A stretch of 64,000 nt of DNA from Flavobacteriaceae bacterium (GCA_031277535.1 JAITMD010000016.1:162123-226122); one strand, 5' to 3'; counted from the stretch's first letter, positions 54,108 through 63,845 are shown. The notes: generated by a model not told the origin, from the sequence alone. Made by a program: numbers and translations.

Positions 54108-56957
54108 TTAGTTTTCCATATATACTTCGATAGGAGCACAAGAACAAACTAAGTTTCTGTCACCGTAAGCATCGTCAATACGACGTACAGTTGGCCATAA
54201 TTTATTTTCAGCTACATAAGGAAGTGGGTAAGCTGCTTTCTGTCTTGAGTATGGAAGATCCCAGTTATCAGCAGTTAATAAGGCTAATGTGTGAGGAGCG
54301 TTTTTAAGCTCATTCACTGGGTTTTCTAAAGTTGCATTCTCAATTTCTTGACGGATAGATGCCATAGCATCACAGAATCTATCAAGCTCTTCTTTGCTTT
54401 CACTTTCTGTTGGTTCAATCATTAATGTACCAGCTACAGGGAAAGATACAGTAGGAGCGTGGAAACCGTAGTCAATAAGACGTTTAGCGATATCTGTTAC
54501 TTCAATACCTTTTTCTTTAAACTCACGTACGTCAACAATCATCTCATGTGCAGCACGACCTTGCTCTCCTGTGTAAAGAATAGCATAATGCTCTTCTAAA
54601 CGCGCTTTCATATAGTTCGCATTTAAGATGGCATGTTGCGTTACTTGTTTTAATCCATCAGTTCCTAACATAGTGATGTAACCGTAAGAGATTAAACATA
54701 CTAATGCAGATCCATAAGGAGCAGCAGAAATAGCTGTGATACCTTGCTCTCCACCTACTTTTACAACTGGGTTAGTAGGTAAGAATGGTACTAAGTGCTT
54801 AGCAACACAGATAGGTCCTACTCCAGGTCCTCCACCTCCGTGAGGAATAGCGAAAGTCTTGTGTAAGTTTAAGTGACATACGTCAGCCCCGATGTTAGCA
54901 GGATTAGTGATTGCTACTTGCGCGTTCATGTTTGCACCATCCATGTATACTTGTCCTCCATTATCGTGGATGATTTGAGTAATCTCCATGATAGCAGACT
55001 CATATACACCGTGTGTAGATGGGTAAGTAACCATAAGACAAGATAAGTTGTCTTTATATTGTTCAGCTTTAGCTTTTAAGTCAGCTACATCGATGTTTCC
55101 TTCAGGAGTAGTTTTAGTTACCACTACTTTCATACCAGCCATTGCAGCAGACGCAGGGTTAGTACCGTGTGCAGATGCAGGGATAAGAGCGATATCACGT
55201 TGGAAGTCACCTCTTGAGTGGTGGTACGCACGAATAGCCATAAGACCAGCGTACTCTCCTTGAGCTCCAGAGTTTGGTTGTAATGTAGTACCAGCAAAAC
55301 CAGTAATAACATTTAATCTTTCTTCTAATCCGTGTAACATCTCTAAGTATCCTTGCGCTTGGTCAGCAGGTACAAAAGGGTGAACGTTGTTCCACTGTGG
55401 GTTACTCAATGGTAACATCTCAGCAGCAGCATTCAATTTCATTGTACAAGAACCTAAAGAGATCATAGAGTGGTTAAGAGCTAAGTCTTTGCGCTCTAAT
55501 TTTTTGATATAACGCATCAATTCAGTCTCAGAGTGGTAGCTGTTAAATGCAGCGTGCTCTAAGAATTTAGAAGTACGTTTTAGTTTAGCTTGGTATTTAA
55601 CCTCAGTGCTTAATGCAGTAACTTCAGTAGCTGTTTTACCAGTAGCTTGAGCAAATACATTAACGATAGCATTGATATCAGCTAATTCTACAGTCTCGTT
55701 TAAAGAGATAGAGATTGTGTTAGCATCAACATAGTTAAAGTTGATTGCATTAGCTTCTGCAATAGGTTTCACTTTAGCAGCATCAGCTTTCACTAAGATA
55801 GTGTCAAAGAAGTTAGCGTTAACTTGTTCAATACCTAATTTACCTAATTCTGTAGCAACAGTTACTGCTTTAGCATGGATTAAAGAAGCGATATTAGTCA
55901 ATCCTTTAGGTCCGTGGTAAACTGCGTAGAAACTTGCCATAACAGCTAATAATACTTGAGCTGTACAGATATTAGAGGTAGCTTTTTCACGTTTGATATG
56001 TTGCTCACGTGTTTGTAAAGCCATACGCAATGCAAAGTTACCATCAGCATCTTTAGATACTCCGATGATACGACCTGGCATACTGCGTTTGTATTCTTCT
56101 TTAGTAGCGAAGAAAGCAGCGTGAGGACCTCCGAATCCTAATGGAATACCAAAACGTTGAGTAGTACCTACTACTACGTCTGCTCCCATTTCTCCTGGAG
56201 GAGTTAACAATACTAAAGACATGATATCAGCAGCTACTGCTACTTTGATGTCTTTTGCTTTAGCTTGGTTGATGAAGTCAGCATAGTCAGCTACGATACC
56301 ATGTTTACCAGGGTATTGTAACATTGCTCCAAAGAATTCTTCTGAGAAGTTAAACTCTTCGTGATTACCAACTACTAATTCTACACCAAATGGAGTAGCA
56401 CGCGTTTGTAATACAGATAATGTTTGTGGTAAGATTTCTTCAGATACGAAGAACTTAACAGCGTTGTTTTTCTTTTGATCTCTTGTTCTTACATCGAATA
56501 ATAAGATCATTGCTTCAGCAGCAGCAGTAGCCTCATCTAAAAGAGAAGCATTTGCAATCTCCATACCAGATAACTCAATAACTGTAGTTTGGAAGTTTAA
56601 TAAAGCTTCTAAACGACCTTGAGCTACTTCAGCTTGGTAAGGAGTATAAGCTGTGTACCATCCTGGGTTTTCAAATACGTTACGGATAATAGCTGCAGGA
56701 ACTACTGCCTCATTATATCCTAAACCGATGAAAGTACGGAATATTTTATTTTTGTTTCCTAATGCTTGGATGTGAGCTAAATACTCATATTCAGACATTG
56801 CAGGTGCAAGGTTTAATTCTTGTTTTAAACGAATTGCGTCAGGAAATGTTTCGTTGATTAATTGTTCGATACTATCAGCTTTCACTGTTTTAAGCATCTC
56901 TGCCATATCCTCAGGACGAGGACCAATGTGTCTTAATGCAAATGCGTTTGTTTTCAT
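54108..56957 (-). CDS. gcvP: Glycine dehydrogenase (decarboxylating), P-protein
   Basis: A 949-residue single-chain P-protein of the glycine cleavage system. It decarboxylates glycine with pyridoxal phosphate and loads the aminomethyl group on lipoyl-H-protein. Both halves are fused, as in most Bacteroidota: the N-terminal half begins FALRHIGPRPEDMAEML, and the C-terminal half carries the PLP lysine in HLNLHKTFAIPHGGGGPGVG (about residue 690). The length is typical. Genes for the H and T proteins are not adjacent. It is a single-gene unit with its own terminator. Confidence 0.97.
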   Translation of the reverse strand: MKTNAFALRHIGPRPEDMAEMLKTVKADSIEQLINETFPDAIRLKQELNLAPAMSEYEYLAHIQALGNKNKIFRTFIGLGYNEAVVPAAIIRNVFENPGWYTAYTPYQAEVAQGRLEALLNFQTTVIELSGMEIANASLLDEATAAAEAMILLFDVRTRDQKKNNAVKFFVSEEILPQTLSVLQTRATPFGVELVVGNHEEFNFSEEFFGAMLQYPGKHGIVADYADFINQAKAKDIKVAVAADIMSLVLLTPPGEMGADVVVGTTQRFGIPLGFGGPHAAFFATKEEYKRSMPGRIIGVSKDADGNFALRMALQTREQHIKREKATSNICTAQVLLAVMASFYAVYHGPKGLTNIASLIHAKAVTVATELGKLGIEQVNANFFDTILVKADAAKVKPIAEANAINFNYVDANTISISLNETVELADINAIVNVFAQATGKTATEVTALSTEVKYQAKLKRTSKFLEHAAFNSYHSETELMRYIKKLERKDLALNHSMISLGSCTMKLNAAAEMLPLSNPQWNNVHPFVPADQAQGYLEMLHGLEERLNVITGFAGTTLQPNSGAQGEYAGLMAIRAYHHSRGDFQRDIALIPASAHGTNPASAAMAGMKVVVTKTTPEGNIDVADLKAKAEQYKDNLSCLMVTYPSTHGVYESAIMEITQIIHDNGGQVYMDGANMNAQVAITNPANIGADVCHLNLHKTFAIPHGGGGPGVGPICVAKHLVPFLPTNPVVKVGGEQGITAISAAPYGSALVCLISYGYITMLGTDGLKQVTQHAILNANYMKARLEEHYAILYTGEQGRAAHEMIVDVREFKEKGIEVTDIAKRLIDYGFHAPTVSFPVAGTLMIEPTESESKEELDRFCDAMASIRQEIENATLENPVNELKNAPHTLALLTADNWDLPYSRQKAAYPLPYVAENKLWPTVRRIDDAYGDRNLVCSCAPIEVYMEN

Positions 56958-57081
56958 TTGGACAATAAATAAAAGTTGTGTTTAATCACACAAAAATAAC
57001 GAATAATTTGATATTTGTATGTAGATAACGATTAATTTTGAAAAGTTACTAAGCATACCTATTAGAAGTTGAATAAATAAT

Positions 57082-57918
57082 ATGAAATTGTTAAAAAATA
57101 GAATAGTTGGTCTTTATTTAAATGGAAGTATTCACGTTTCCTTAGCCGTTTTTGCTTTGGTACAGATGACTTTTTATTTTTGCCATCTACCTTTTGATGC
57201 AGTAGTGTCTATTTTAGCTTTTAGTGGTACTTTGTTTTCATACAATTTTATTAAGTATGCTGAGGTGGTTTATAAGCATAAAAAACCCTTTTCCAAAAGG
57301 TTAAAGGTAATTATAGTGATAAGTCTTTTGGCGTTAATCATAGGAGCTGTTAGTTTCTTTTTCTTGAATTGGAAAGCACAAGTGGTAACATTAAGTCTTT
57401 TAGTATTGGCTGTGCTCTATGCTATACCTATAAGTAGTAATGTAAGCAATCTGCGTAATTTGGCAGGACTTAAAGTGTATATTGTGTGTATATGTTGGGC
57501 AACTGTGACCTTAATCGTCCCTGTGGTAAATGCTGATATACCTATCACTTGGGATATTGTGATTAAGTTTACTCAACGATTTATATTGGTATTTATCTTG
57601 ATTGGTATTTTTGAGGTAGTAGATTTACAATACGATGATAAGTATTTGAAGACATTACCACAGATGTTGGGAATTACGAATACCAAATATCTATTAGCTT
57701 TATTACTTATTCCTTTCTATGTAATAGAATTCTTTAAAGTTGGGTATCAACCTATACAGGCTTGGAATAACCTACTAATTGTTCTTCTAACCCTATTTTT
57801 TATTAGTTACGCTTCTCCTAAACGCACGAAGTTCTTTACCTTATTCTGGGTAGAGAGCGTGCCTATTGTATGGTGGCTAATTGTTGTTATACAGGGTAAT
57901 GCAAGTATCTTGGAATAA
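57082..57918 (+). CDS. UbiA-like polytopic membrane protein, probably divergent
   Basis: A 278-residue protein with eight or nine hydrophobic helices. The layout and the segment FEVVDLQYDDKYLKTLPQML near residue 190 resemble the second aspartate-rich motif of UbiA prenyltransferases. The first motif (N-D-x-x-D) should lie after helix 2, but here the equivalent segment is FSYNFIKYAEVV without the aspartates. It is therefore either a divergent enzyme or an inactive relative. It is divergent from gcvP and stands alone. I am sure only of its membrane nature. Confidence 0.65.
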   Translation: MKLLKNRIVGLYLNGSIHVSLAVFALVQMTFYFCHLPFDAVVSILAFSGTLFSYNFIKYAEVVYKHKKPFSKRLKVIIVISLLALIIGAVSFFFLNWKAQVVTLSLLVLAVLYAIPISSNVSNLRNLAGLKVYIVCICWATVTLIVPVVNADIPITWDIVIKFTQRFILVFILIGIFEVVDLQYDDKYLKTLPQMLGITNTKYLLALLLIPFYVIEFFKVGYQPIQAWNNLLIVLLTLFFISYASPKRTKFFTLFWVESVPIVWWLIVVIQGNASILE

Positions 57919-57935
57919 AAAAGACCAAGCATTGC

Positions 57936-58145
57936 TCAGTCTTCGTTTACATATTCTAATATATCGGCTGGTTGACAGTCTAATTCTTTGCAGATGGTTT
58001 CTAATGTACTAAAACGTATAGCTTTGGCTTTATTGGTCTTTAGTATGGAAAGGTTGCTAACTGTTATACCTACGCGTTCGGCCAACTCATTAAGCGATAT
58101 CTTTCGCTTAGCCATCATGACATCAAGGTTTACTATTATTGGCAT
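57936..58145 (-). CDS. YozG-type helix-turn-helix regulator
   Basis: A 69-residue DNA-binding protein that is almost all HTH: NLDVMMAKRKISLNELAERV, GITVSNLSILKTNKAKAIRF, then STLETICKELDCQPADIL. This is the small Cro/C1-type family usually encoded next to DUF2975 membrane proteins, as here with a nine-base gap. The membrane protein probably controls the regulator, or the two form a self-regulated unit. The targets are unknown. Confidence 0.9.
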   Translation of the reverse strand: MPIIVNLDVMMAKRKISLNELAERVGITVSNLSILKTNKAKAIRFSTLETICKELDCQPADILEYVNED

Positions 58146-58154
58146 ATCATAGGT

Positions 58155-58781
58155 TTAAATGGTTAGTTCTGCGTCTTCTTTTAAACGCAAGTGTTGTTTT
58201 AATACTTCTACAATCATCAGCAAAATTACGGGAATAATGAATAGTGTGACATCATATTCAGTGCTTTTAACAAGTGTTTGATTGTATAAATCAGCAACTT
58301 TTTGCTCTTCAAGATGAGTGAAGTAAACTAATGAATTGCCCAATATTGCATATGCTATTTGTATAAACGCTAAAAACTTAAGTCGTCCTATCTGATCTTT
58401 ATCTACGATATTTCCTTTGTATAAGTTTCTGAAGAATTTGAATAGTACAATGAGTAGCATAGGTACAAGAAAAAGACTTGTTAGACCTAATAAACCCAAT
58501 AGAAAACTTGTTATTGCCGATTCTGTTTGAGGTACTTCAATTTTAATAGTTTCCTCTATGTCTGTTATTTGTGCAATAATTGGTTTATCACTTCTGTTAC
58601 TAACTAATGTTTTGGTTTGCCCTGTTGTTTTATTTTCTTTTACAACTATTGTTGTGTATTGTTTATCCTCTTTAAAGTCATTGTTTCCTTCTTTCAATCC
58701 TTTTGCAAAATCATTGAAATGAGAGGTAAATGATAGAGTATAAGCAAGTAGAAATAGTACTGTAAGTAGTTTTAGTTTCAT
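58155..58781 (-). CDS. DUF2975 family membrane protein
   Basis: A 208-residue protein with four hydrophobic segments (about residues 5-22, 90-115, 133-155 and 175-195). A polar loop of some 60 residues lies after the first helix, probably outside the membrane. The fourth-helix region and tail match DUF2975 proteins. The gene is the upstream partner of the YozG-type regulator gene. Possible role: a membrane sensor whose signal reaches the HTH protein; this is inference from the recurrent gene pair. Confidence 0.8.
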   Translation of the reverse strand: MKLKLLTVLFLLAYTLSFTSHFNDFAKGLKEGNNDFKEDKQYTTIVVKENKTTGQTKTLVSNRSDKPIIAQITDIEETIKIEVPQTESAITSFLLGLLGLTSLFLVPMLLIVLFKFFRNLYKGNIVDKDQIGRLKFLAFIQIAYAILGNSLVYFTHLEEQKVADLYNQTLVKSTEYDVTLFIIPVILLMIVEVLKQHLRLKEDAELTI

Positions 58782-59085
58782 AATATCAATTCTTTTTTTA
58801 AAACAAAATATCTATTATCCGTTCACAAAATGTTAATATAAGCGTTACCCAATAGATTAATAATTTGATCATAGTAGTTTATTTGATTGGTTAATTAATA
58901 ATTCAAAAGTATATATTATTTTTTATTAAACAAATAATATTTATTGTTTTTCGATAAATAATGATCTTTATACAGTAACTTTGTCTTTTGAAAATAATTT
59001 AGAGATAGTAAGTGTAGTTTTATTAAAAGCTCTTTTTTAGTTGAGTCTAAAAATGTTATATTTGCAGTAATATAAATCGACAAAG
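58782..59085. other. Divergent intergenic region with the pepA promoter
   Basis: No coding frame is supported; a minus-strand frame from 59200 is antisense to pepA. A -7 box TATATTTG lies at 59057-59064 and gives a start near 59070, 16 bases before pepA. A 19-base upstream T-run (59034-59037) can act as -33. Confidence 0.55.
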
Positions 59086-60477
59086 ATGATACAACTGGTA
59101 AATAACATGAAGGCAAACGGAAACGTTGTTTTCGTTTTAGGTAATGAGAATAAAGGGGCTGTAGAAGTTCCTGCATTATTGAATGACTTTGTAAAAGCAT
59201 TTGAAGAAGGAAAGAAAGAAGAAGACTTTGCTAAAGTAGGAAGTCAGTATTTCTTCTTTGTGAAAGAGAATGAGAACTTAGAAAAAATGCGTTTAGCGGG
59301 TAATAACATTCGCAAACAATTAGATAAAAAAGCAGACAACCTTACGATTGTTGGTACAGGTGCTTCTACATTAGCTTTAGTAGAAGGATTTGTATTGTCA
59401 AACTACCAATTCTTAAAATACTTCAAAGAAGCTGCTGATATGAAGTATGCTTTAGAAGGAGTGGAGGTAAAAGGAGACTTTACTGCAAAACAAATCAGTG
59501 ACCTAAACAATACTGTGAAAGCAGTGTACTGGGCACGTACTATGGTAAACGAACCTACAAGTTTCTTAACAGCTACACAATTAGCTAATGAGATAGCTGC
59601 ATTAGGTAAAGAAGCTAACATCTCTGTTAATATCTTAGAGCGCAAAGCTATTGAAGATCTTAAAATGGGAGGTCTATTAGCAGTTAATAAAGGATCTGTA
59701 CAGCAACCTACTTTTACAATTATCGAGTACAAACCAGCTAATCCAATCAACAAAAAACCTATCGTATTAGTAGGTAAAGGAGTAGTATATGATACAGGAG
59801 GTTTAAGTTTAAAACCTACTGCAGGGTCTATGGATTCTATGAAGAGTGATATGGGTGGAGCAGCTTGTATGGCAGGTGCGATCTATGCTGCTGCTTTAAA
59901 TGAAGTGAATGTACACGTTATTGGGTTAATTCCTGCTACAGATAACCGTCCTGGTGGAGATGCTTATGCTCCTGGTGATGTTATCACAATGTACGACGGT
60001 ACTACTATCGAAGTATTGAATACAGACGCAGAAGGACGTATGATCTTAGCAGATGCTATTGCTTATGCTGCTCAGTACGATCCACAAGTTATTATTGATG
60101 CTGCAACGCTTACTGGCGCTGCTTTAGTAGTAGCTGGAGATATGGCTTCTTGTATTATGGGGAACGATGAGCAAACAATGGATGCTATCATCGCTTCTGG
60201 ATATAATGTACACGAGCGTTTAGCTAAGTTACCTTTCTGGGATGACTATAAAGACTTGCTGAAATCTAATATTGCTGATATGAAGAATATCGGAGGACGT
60301 TTTGCAGGTACTATCACAGCTGGTAAGTTCTTAGAGCACTTTGCTAAAGCTCCTTATATACACATGGATATCGCTGGTCCAGCTTGGATGGATGCACCAA
60401 GAGATTATAAAGGTAACGGTGGTACAGGAAGTGGAGTACGTACTCTTGTTGACTTCTTGACTAACTATAAAGGATAA
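59086..60477 (+). CDS. pepA: Leucyl aminopeptidase (M17 family)
   Basis: A 463-residue cytosolic zinc aminopeptidase that forms hexamers in this family. The catalytic C-terminal domain carries LVGKGVVYDTGGLSLKP (catalytic Lys and metal Asp), SMKSDMGGAA and NTDAEGRMILADA (metal ligands and the second catalytic residue). The N-terminal macro-like domain is shorter than in enterobacteria. ATG at 59086 (MIQLVNNMK) is only 16 bases from the expected transcript start; an ATG at 59107 (MKANGNVVF) is a possible alternative. A terminator follows the stop. Confidence 0.94.
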   Translation: MIQLVNNMKANGNVVFVLGNENKGAVEVPALLNDFVKAFEEGKKEEDFAKVGSQYFFFVKENENLEKMRLAGNNIRKQLDKKADNLTIVGTGASTLALVEGFVLSNYQFLKYFKEAADMKYALEGVEVKGDFTAKQISDLNNTVKAVYWARTMVNEPTSFLTATQLANEIAALGKEANISVNILERKAIEDLKMGGLLAVNKGSVQQPTFTIIEYKPANPINKKPIVLVGKGVVYDTGGLSLKPTAGSMDSMKSDMGGAACMAGAIYAAALNEVNVHVIGLIPATDNRPGGDAYAPGDVITMYDGTTIEVLNTDAEGRMILADAIAYAAQYDPQVIIDAATLTGAALVVAGDMASCIMGNDEQTMDAIIASGYNVHERLAKLPFWDDYKDLLKSNIADMKNIGGRFAGTITAGKFLEHFAKAPYIHMDIAGPAWMDAPRDYKGNGGTGSGVRTLVDFLTNYKG

Positions 60478-60500
60478 TAATCTTATAGATGTATTAAAGT

Positions 60501-60527
60501 AAAAGGCGTTCGATTGAACGCCTTTTT
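60501..60527. terminator. Bidirectional terminator after pepA
   Basis: AAAAGGCGTTC - GATT - GAACGCCTTTT, an 11-bp perfect stem with T-run. Confidence 0.92.
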
Positions 60528-60531
60528 GTAT

Positions 60532-61389
60532 TTATTTTTTTACAGTTACGATTTTATAAGTGTAAGAGGTGATTGTTTTTTTCTCTATTTTTCCTGTTTG
60601 TAAAGCTTTTTCAGTAGTTATCTCTTTGATTGGGTATCCTGCTTTATCAAATTCGTATAAGGTATTGTATTCATAATATTTATCAGTATACTTTATGATA
60701 TTGTTTTGTGGTTTATAGATAGGTACGATTTCAATAAAATGCTCATAACTGTTTATTTGCCAATTAAAGAAACTATCTTTAAATAAGTTTTTATTAGAGT
60801 CATATTGAATTGAGATACTTTCGTTGTTATCTGTAATAATTTCAGTGATTAAGTCTTTAGTATAATTGAATTTTGTAACATAAGGATTACTTTCTTTTTC
60901 TCCTATACGAGTTGAGGTAGTAGATGATGAAATTACCTGTTTTTTACTGTTATAAGTAAAAGAAGATATTGTTCTGTTATTGTGTGATTCGGACATAGAC
61001 TTTACTAAAAGGTTATCCTTATATGTAAATTCATTTGTGTTTTTTCCGTTCTGTTTAATAGCAATAAGTTGTTTGCTATTATCATAAATAAACTCTGTAG
61101 GAGCCAAATTTTCATTTTCGTAAGGATCTACATTAATTAGATATTTTATACTAAAGGTGTCTATTAGATAATCTGGAGTATAAGTGTATTCGAATAAACG
61201 CTCGTATTCTAATTCTTCTTTTGCATTTACATACTTATAGCTCTTTTCATTAATATTATTAATTAATAGGAGATCAGAAGATTCGTTAGTAGGTGTTGTA
61301 GTATTAGATGAATTACTATCATTAGATGAACAACTAATAGCTAATATACTTACTAAAGCAAGAGTAAGTATTCTTAATTTCTTTTTCAT
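60532..61389 (-). CDS. Lipoprotein with YD-like repeats
   Basis: A 285-residue lipoprotein: MKKKLRILTLALVSILAISC with the lipobox Cys20, then a serine/asparagine-rich linker. The body consists of repeated short beta-strand motifs (EFIYDNSKQLIAIKQNGKNT, EFTYKDNLLVKSM, SFTYNSKKQVISS, ISIQYDSNKN, LYEFDKAGYPIKEI), like the YD repeats of Rhs-type shells. The C-terminal part resembles the three secreted proteins at 62047-64000. An in-frame start 24 codons upstream is disfavoured because it would bury the signal peptide. The function is unknown; it is probably exposed on the cell surface. Confidence 0.78.
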   Translation of the reverse strand: MKKKLRILTLALVSILAISCSSNDSNSSNTTTPTNESSDLLLINNINEKSYKYVNAKEELEYERLFEYTYTPDYLIDTFSIKYLINVDPYENENLAPTEFIYDNSKQLIAIKQNGKNTNEFTYKDNLLVKSMSESHNNRTISSFTYNSKKQVISSSTTSTRIGEKESNPYVTKFNYTKDLITEIITDNNESISIQYDSNKNLFKDSFFNWQINSYEHFIEIVPIYKPQNNIIKYTDKYYEYNTLYEFDKAGYPIKEITTEKALQTGKIEKKTITSYTYKIVTVKK

Positions 61390-61515
61390 ATAAACTATTT
61401 TTTTAACAAAATTAACTAAAAACATAATATGCACAAATGAATATTTCTTTAATATATACACAATTGTCTTTATTGAGTTTTATCGTATTTTCGCTTTTAT
61501 AAAAAGTAAAATATA

Positions 61516-62025
61516 ATGACACAGTTAAGTGAAACAATGCAGTTTGTTCCTGTAGATAAACATAATATACACCTGATTCTACCTTTAGCTAAAAGAGTTT
61601 GGGATAATACTTATTTAAGCATAATAGGACAGGAGCAGATAGACTACATGTTACCAATGATGTATAGTGATGAAAGAATATTAGGCGAAATAGCAGAAGG
61701 TTATGACTGGATATTAGTTATGCAAAATGAGAATTTAGTAGGTTATCTGGATTTTAAGTTAGAAACTGATAACAGAGTGTTTTTATCTAAGATATATACA
61801 GATGTTGATCAACAAATAAAAGGTTTAGGTCACTTTATGTTTCAGTATGTATTAGACTGTGCTAAACGCGAAGGTGCAAAGGCAGTTTATCTGACTGTAA
61901 ATAAGAATAACCAACGCGCTATAGACTTTTATGAACGCAATGGAATGAAGTGCATCGAATCTAAGACTTTTGATATTGGAGGTGGATACGTTATGGACGA
62001 TTATATCTATCAAATAGAGTTATAA
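61516..62025 (+). CDS. GNAT family N-acetyltransferase
   Basis: A 169-residue acetyltransferase with the acetyl-CoA binding core VFLSKIYTDVDQQIKGLGHF (Q-x-x-x-G-x-G-type loop about residue 99-105), helix MFQYVLDCAKREGA and the strand AVYLTVNKNNQRAIDFYERN, then GMKCIESKTFDIGGGYVMDD. The closing segment with GGGYVMDDY is typical of enzymes acting on small amines such as spermidine, though this cannot be proven here. The stop codon is the first base triplet of the shared terminator stem. Confidence 0.86.
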   Translation: MTQLSETMQFVPVDKHNIHLILPLAKRVWDNTYLSIIGQEQIDYMLPMMYSDERILGEIAEGYDWILVMQNENLVGYLDFKLETDNRVFLSKIYTDVDQQIKGLGHFMFQYVLDCAKREGAKAVYLTVNKNNQRAIDFYERNGMKCIESKTFDIGGGYVMDDYIYQIEL

Positions 62026-62063
62026 ATGAGAAAGGTTAGCCATCAGCTAACCTTTCTCATTTA
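62023..62063. terminator. Bidirectional terminator that overlaps both flanking genes
   Basis: TAAATGAGAAAGGTTAGC - CATCA - GCTAACCTTTCTCATTTA, an 18-bp perfect stem. The left end is the TAA of the acetyltransferase gene, and the right arm encodes the last residues and TAG of the minus-strand gene ending at 62047. Confidence 0.9.
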
Positions 62064-62922
62064 TAATCTCTATATCTTTATAGTGAAACTCATACTCATA
62101 GTTTACGCGAGGTGTTGCATCACCTCGTTTACTTACTGTTGTTAATTTTGCTGTAAGCGGATAATTATTCTGGTTATAAGTGTAAGTAATCGTTACTGTG
62201 TAGTCATTGTTTTCATACTTGGTTACATTATTTTTCTGTTTGTAAGTAGTGTACATCAGCGCTTCGTTGGAAAAGAAGTTCGATACAGTAAACGAAAAAG
62301 GCAAACAAGACAAAGCATACACCTTATTGTCATACGTATATTGTGTTTGTTCGTTGTTGTACAACATTGTTTTTACATTACTTACCTTATCATAATCAAA
62401 AGCAATTGTTATGGGGTGCGTTCCTTTTATCGTACTACTTAGTATGGCTTGCATTGGCAAACCTTTTTCGTTGTAAGTATAGTCACACTGATTTGAGTCT
62501 TGAAAGCGATAGTCTGTATATTTTACTTGCTGTAATAGATTGTTCTCAATTGTCAAATCGCAAGATCTACCATCTGTACCCAATTTTACCGCTTGCAATT
62601 GATTGGAAGCAGTAACTACAGGGAATAAGGTGAACGGGTATACCGGTTCTCCTTGTTGTATGCTGTATGACTTAATGCTATTTATCTGTCCATTGCTGTG
62701 ATATTTAAAATCAAACCTACTCAAAAAAGTCTCTACTTTTTTGTCTTTATCAGTAGTAGGTGTATTATCTATAGATACAATTTCAGTTAAAGGAACATAG
62801 TTCTTTTCAATCACATGGTCAATAACAGTTATTTTCTTTACCTTTCCTTTTTGCAGTGGATGGGTATGTCCATTAGAATAAGCAAATAGGAGTATTGCTG
62901 TGTATAATAGTGTTTTTTTCAT
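62047..62922 (-). CDS. Secreted protein with YD-like repeats (paralogue A)
   Basis: A 291-residue exported protein. A signal peptide (MKKTLLYTAILLFAYSNGHT) is followed by HPLQKGKVKKITVIDHVIEK, almost the same as in the next paralogue (TPLEKGKTKKITVVDYLIEK). The body has repeated strand motifs such as DFKYHSNGQINSI, DYTYNEKGLPM, FDYDKVSNVKTM and TYTYNQNNYPLTAK. The C-terminus (YEYEFHYKDIEIINEKG) lies inside the terminator hairpin. The function is unknown. The two and a half copies in a row suggest recent tandem duplication. Confidence 0.78.
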   Translation of the reverse strand: MKKTLLYTAILLFAYSNGHTHPLQKGKVKKITVIDHVIEKNYVPLTEIVSIDNTPTTDKDKKVETFLSRFDFKYHSNGQINSIKSYSIQQGEPVYPFTLFPVVTASNQLQAVKLGTDGRSCDLTIENNLLQQVKYTDYRFQDSNQCDYTYNEKGLPMQAILSSTIKGTHPITIAFDYDKVSNVKTMLYNNEQTQYTYDNKVYALSCLPFSFTVSNFFSNEALMYTTYKQKNNVTKYENNDYTVTITYTYNQNNYPLTAKLTTVSKRGDATPRVNYEYEFHYKDIEIINEKG

Positions 62923-62948
62923 TGGAGGTTTATAGTTTACCAGTAAAA

Positions 62949-63824
62949 TTACTCAACTATTTCAATCTCCTTATAGAAATATTCGTATTCATATATAGGA
63001 TAGTAGTAATAATCAGACCCTTTCATTTGCTGCATTATTTTTACTGTTTGGGGTAGGTTTTTGCTATTATAAGTATAGGTCATTGTTTCTACCCATTCTT
63101 CTCTGTCCAATTTCACAATATTTTTTTTAGGTACATAGTTCGTGTATATCAATTCTTCAGGCATCAAAAAGATATTCATATTAAAAGCAAAAGGTAAATA
63201 GTCAAAAGGGGATCTTTTATTGTCAAAGCTGTATTCCTCTTTTTGATCGTTAGTGATTACACCTATAGCATTTAGTTTTTCGTCGTACTCTATCACAATC
63301 TCTCTTGGCTTATAGTTTGTATCGCTATTTTTTATTTCCATGGTAAAAGGTTGGTCATTTTGTCCTTGGTCTATCGTTGAGGTCATCGACCAACTGCGCC
63401 CCCTTTCTTTATAAACAAGATGCCTTACTTTGCCGCCTACATAATCCATGGTATGCGAAGCATTGTCTTTAGTACAAAACACAGAAGTCAACAAATTGTT
63501 GTCATCGTAGTAAAATAACGTTGTATAGTTTGGCTTTTCTGTATCGTTATCCGTTTTTACAGATGTCAGGGTAGCCAATTGCCCTTTTTCGTTGTACAGA
63601 AAATATACCTTATTGGTGGTTGCAATAGTTTCGTTTCCCAATTCGTAAGTTACAGCATCTTTGTCATCTTCGGAGGAAGCAGGTAATTGCTCGTGTTCTT
63701 TTTCTATCAAGTAATCAACCACTGTTATTTTCTTGGTCTTTCCCTTTTCTAAAGGGGTAGATATAGCGTAACTATTGTAAAAAGTAGTTGCTATTAAAGC
63801 AAATAATAAAGTTTTGTTCATCAA
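62949..63824 (-). CDS. Secreted protein with YD-like repeats (paralogue B)
   Basis: A 291-residue exported protein of exactly the same length as paralogue A, 26 bases upstream of it. It has a signal peptide (MMNKTLLFALIATTFYNSYA), the shared KGKTKKITVVDYLIEKEHEQ segment, repeats such as YFLYNEKGQLATL, LFYYDDNNLLTSV, IEYDEKLNAIGVI and TYTYNSKNLPQTVK, and the C-terminus YEYFYKEIEIVE. The function is unknown. The gene order and spacing point to one operon with its neighbours. Confidence 0.78.
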   Translation of the reverse strand: MMNKTLLFALIATTFYNSYAISTPLEKGKTKKITVVDYLIEKEHEQLPASSEDDKDAVTYELGNETIATTNKVYFLYNEKGQLATLTSVKTDNDTEKPNYTTLFYYDDNNLLTSVFCTKDNASHTMDYVGGKVRHLVYKERGRSWSMTSTIDQGQNDQPFTMEIKNSDTNYKPREIVIEYDEKLNAIGVITNDQKEEYSFDNKRSPFDYLPFAFNMNIFLMPEELIYTNYVPKKNIVKLDREEWVETMTYTYNSKNLPQTVKIMQQMKGSDYYYYPIYEYEYFYKEIEIVE

Positions 63825-63845
63825 TTTTGTAGTGTAGTTAGTTTA

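Noticed and set aside
58916..59200. Minus-strand frame upstream of pepA
   Set aside because: It overlaps the pepA promoter and start and has no recognisable protein features.
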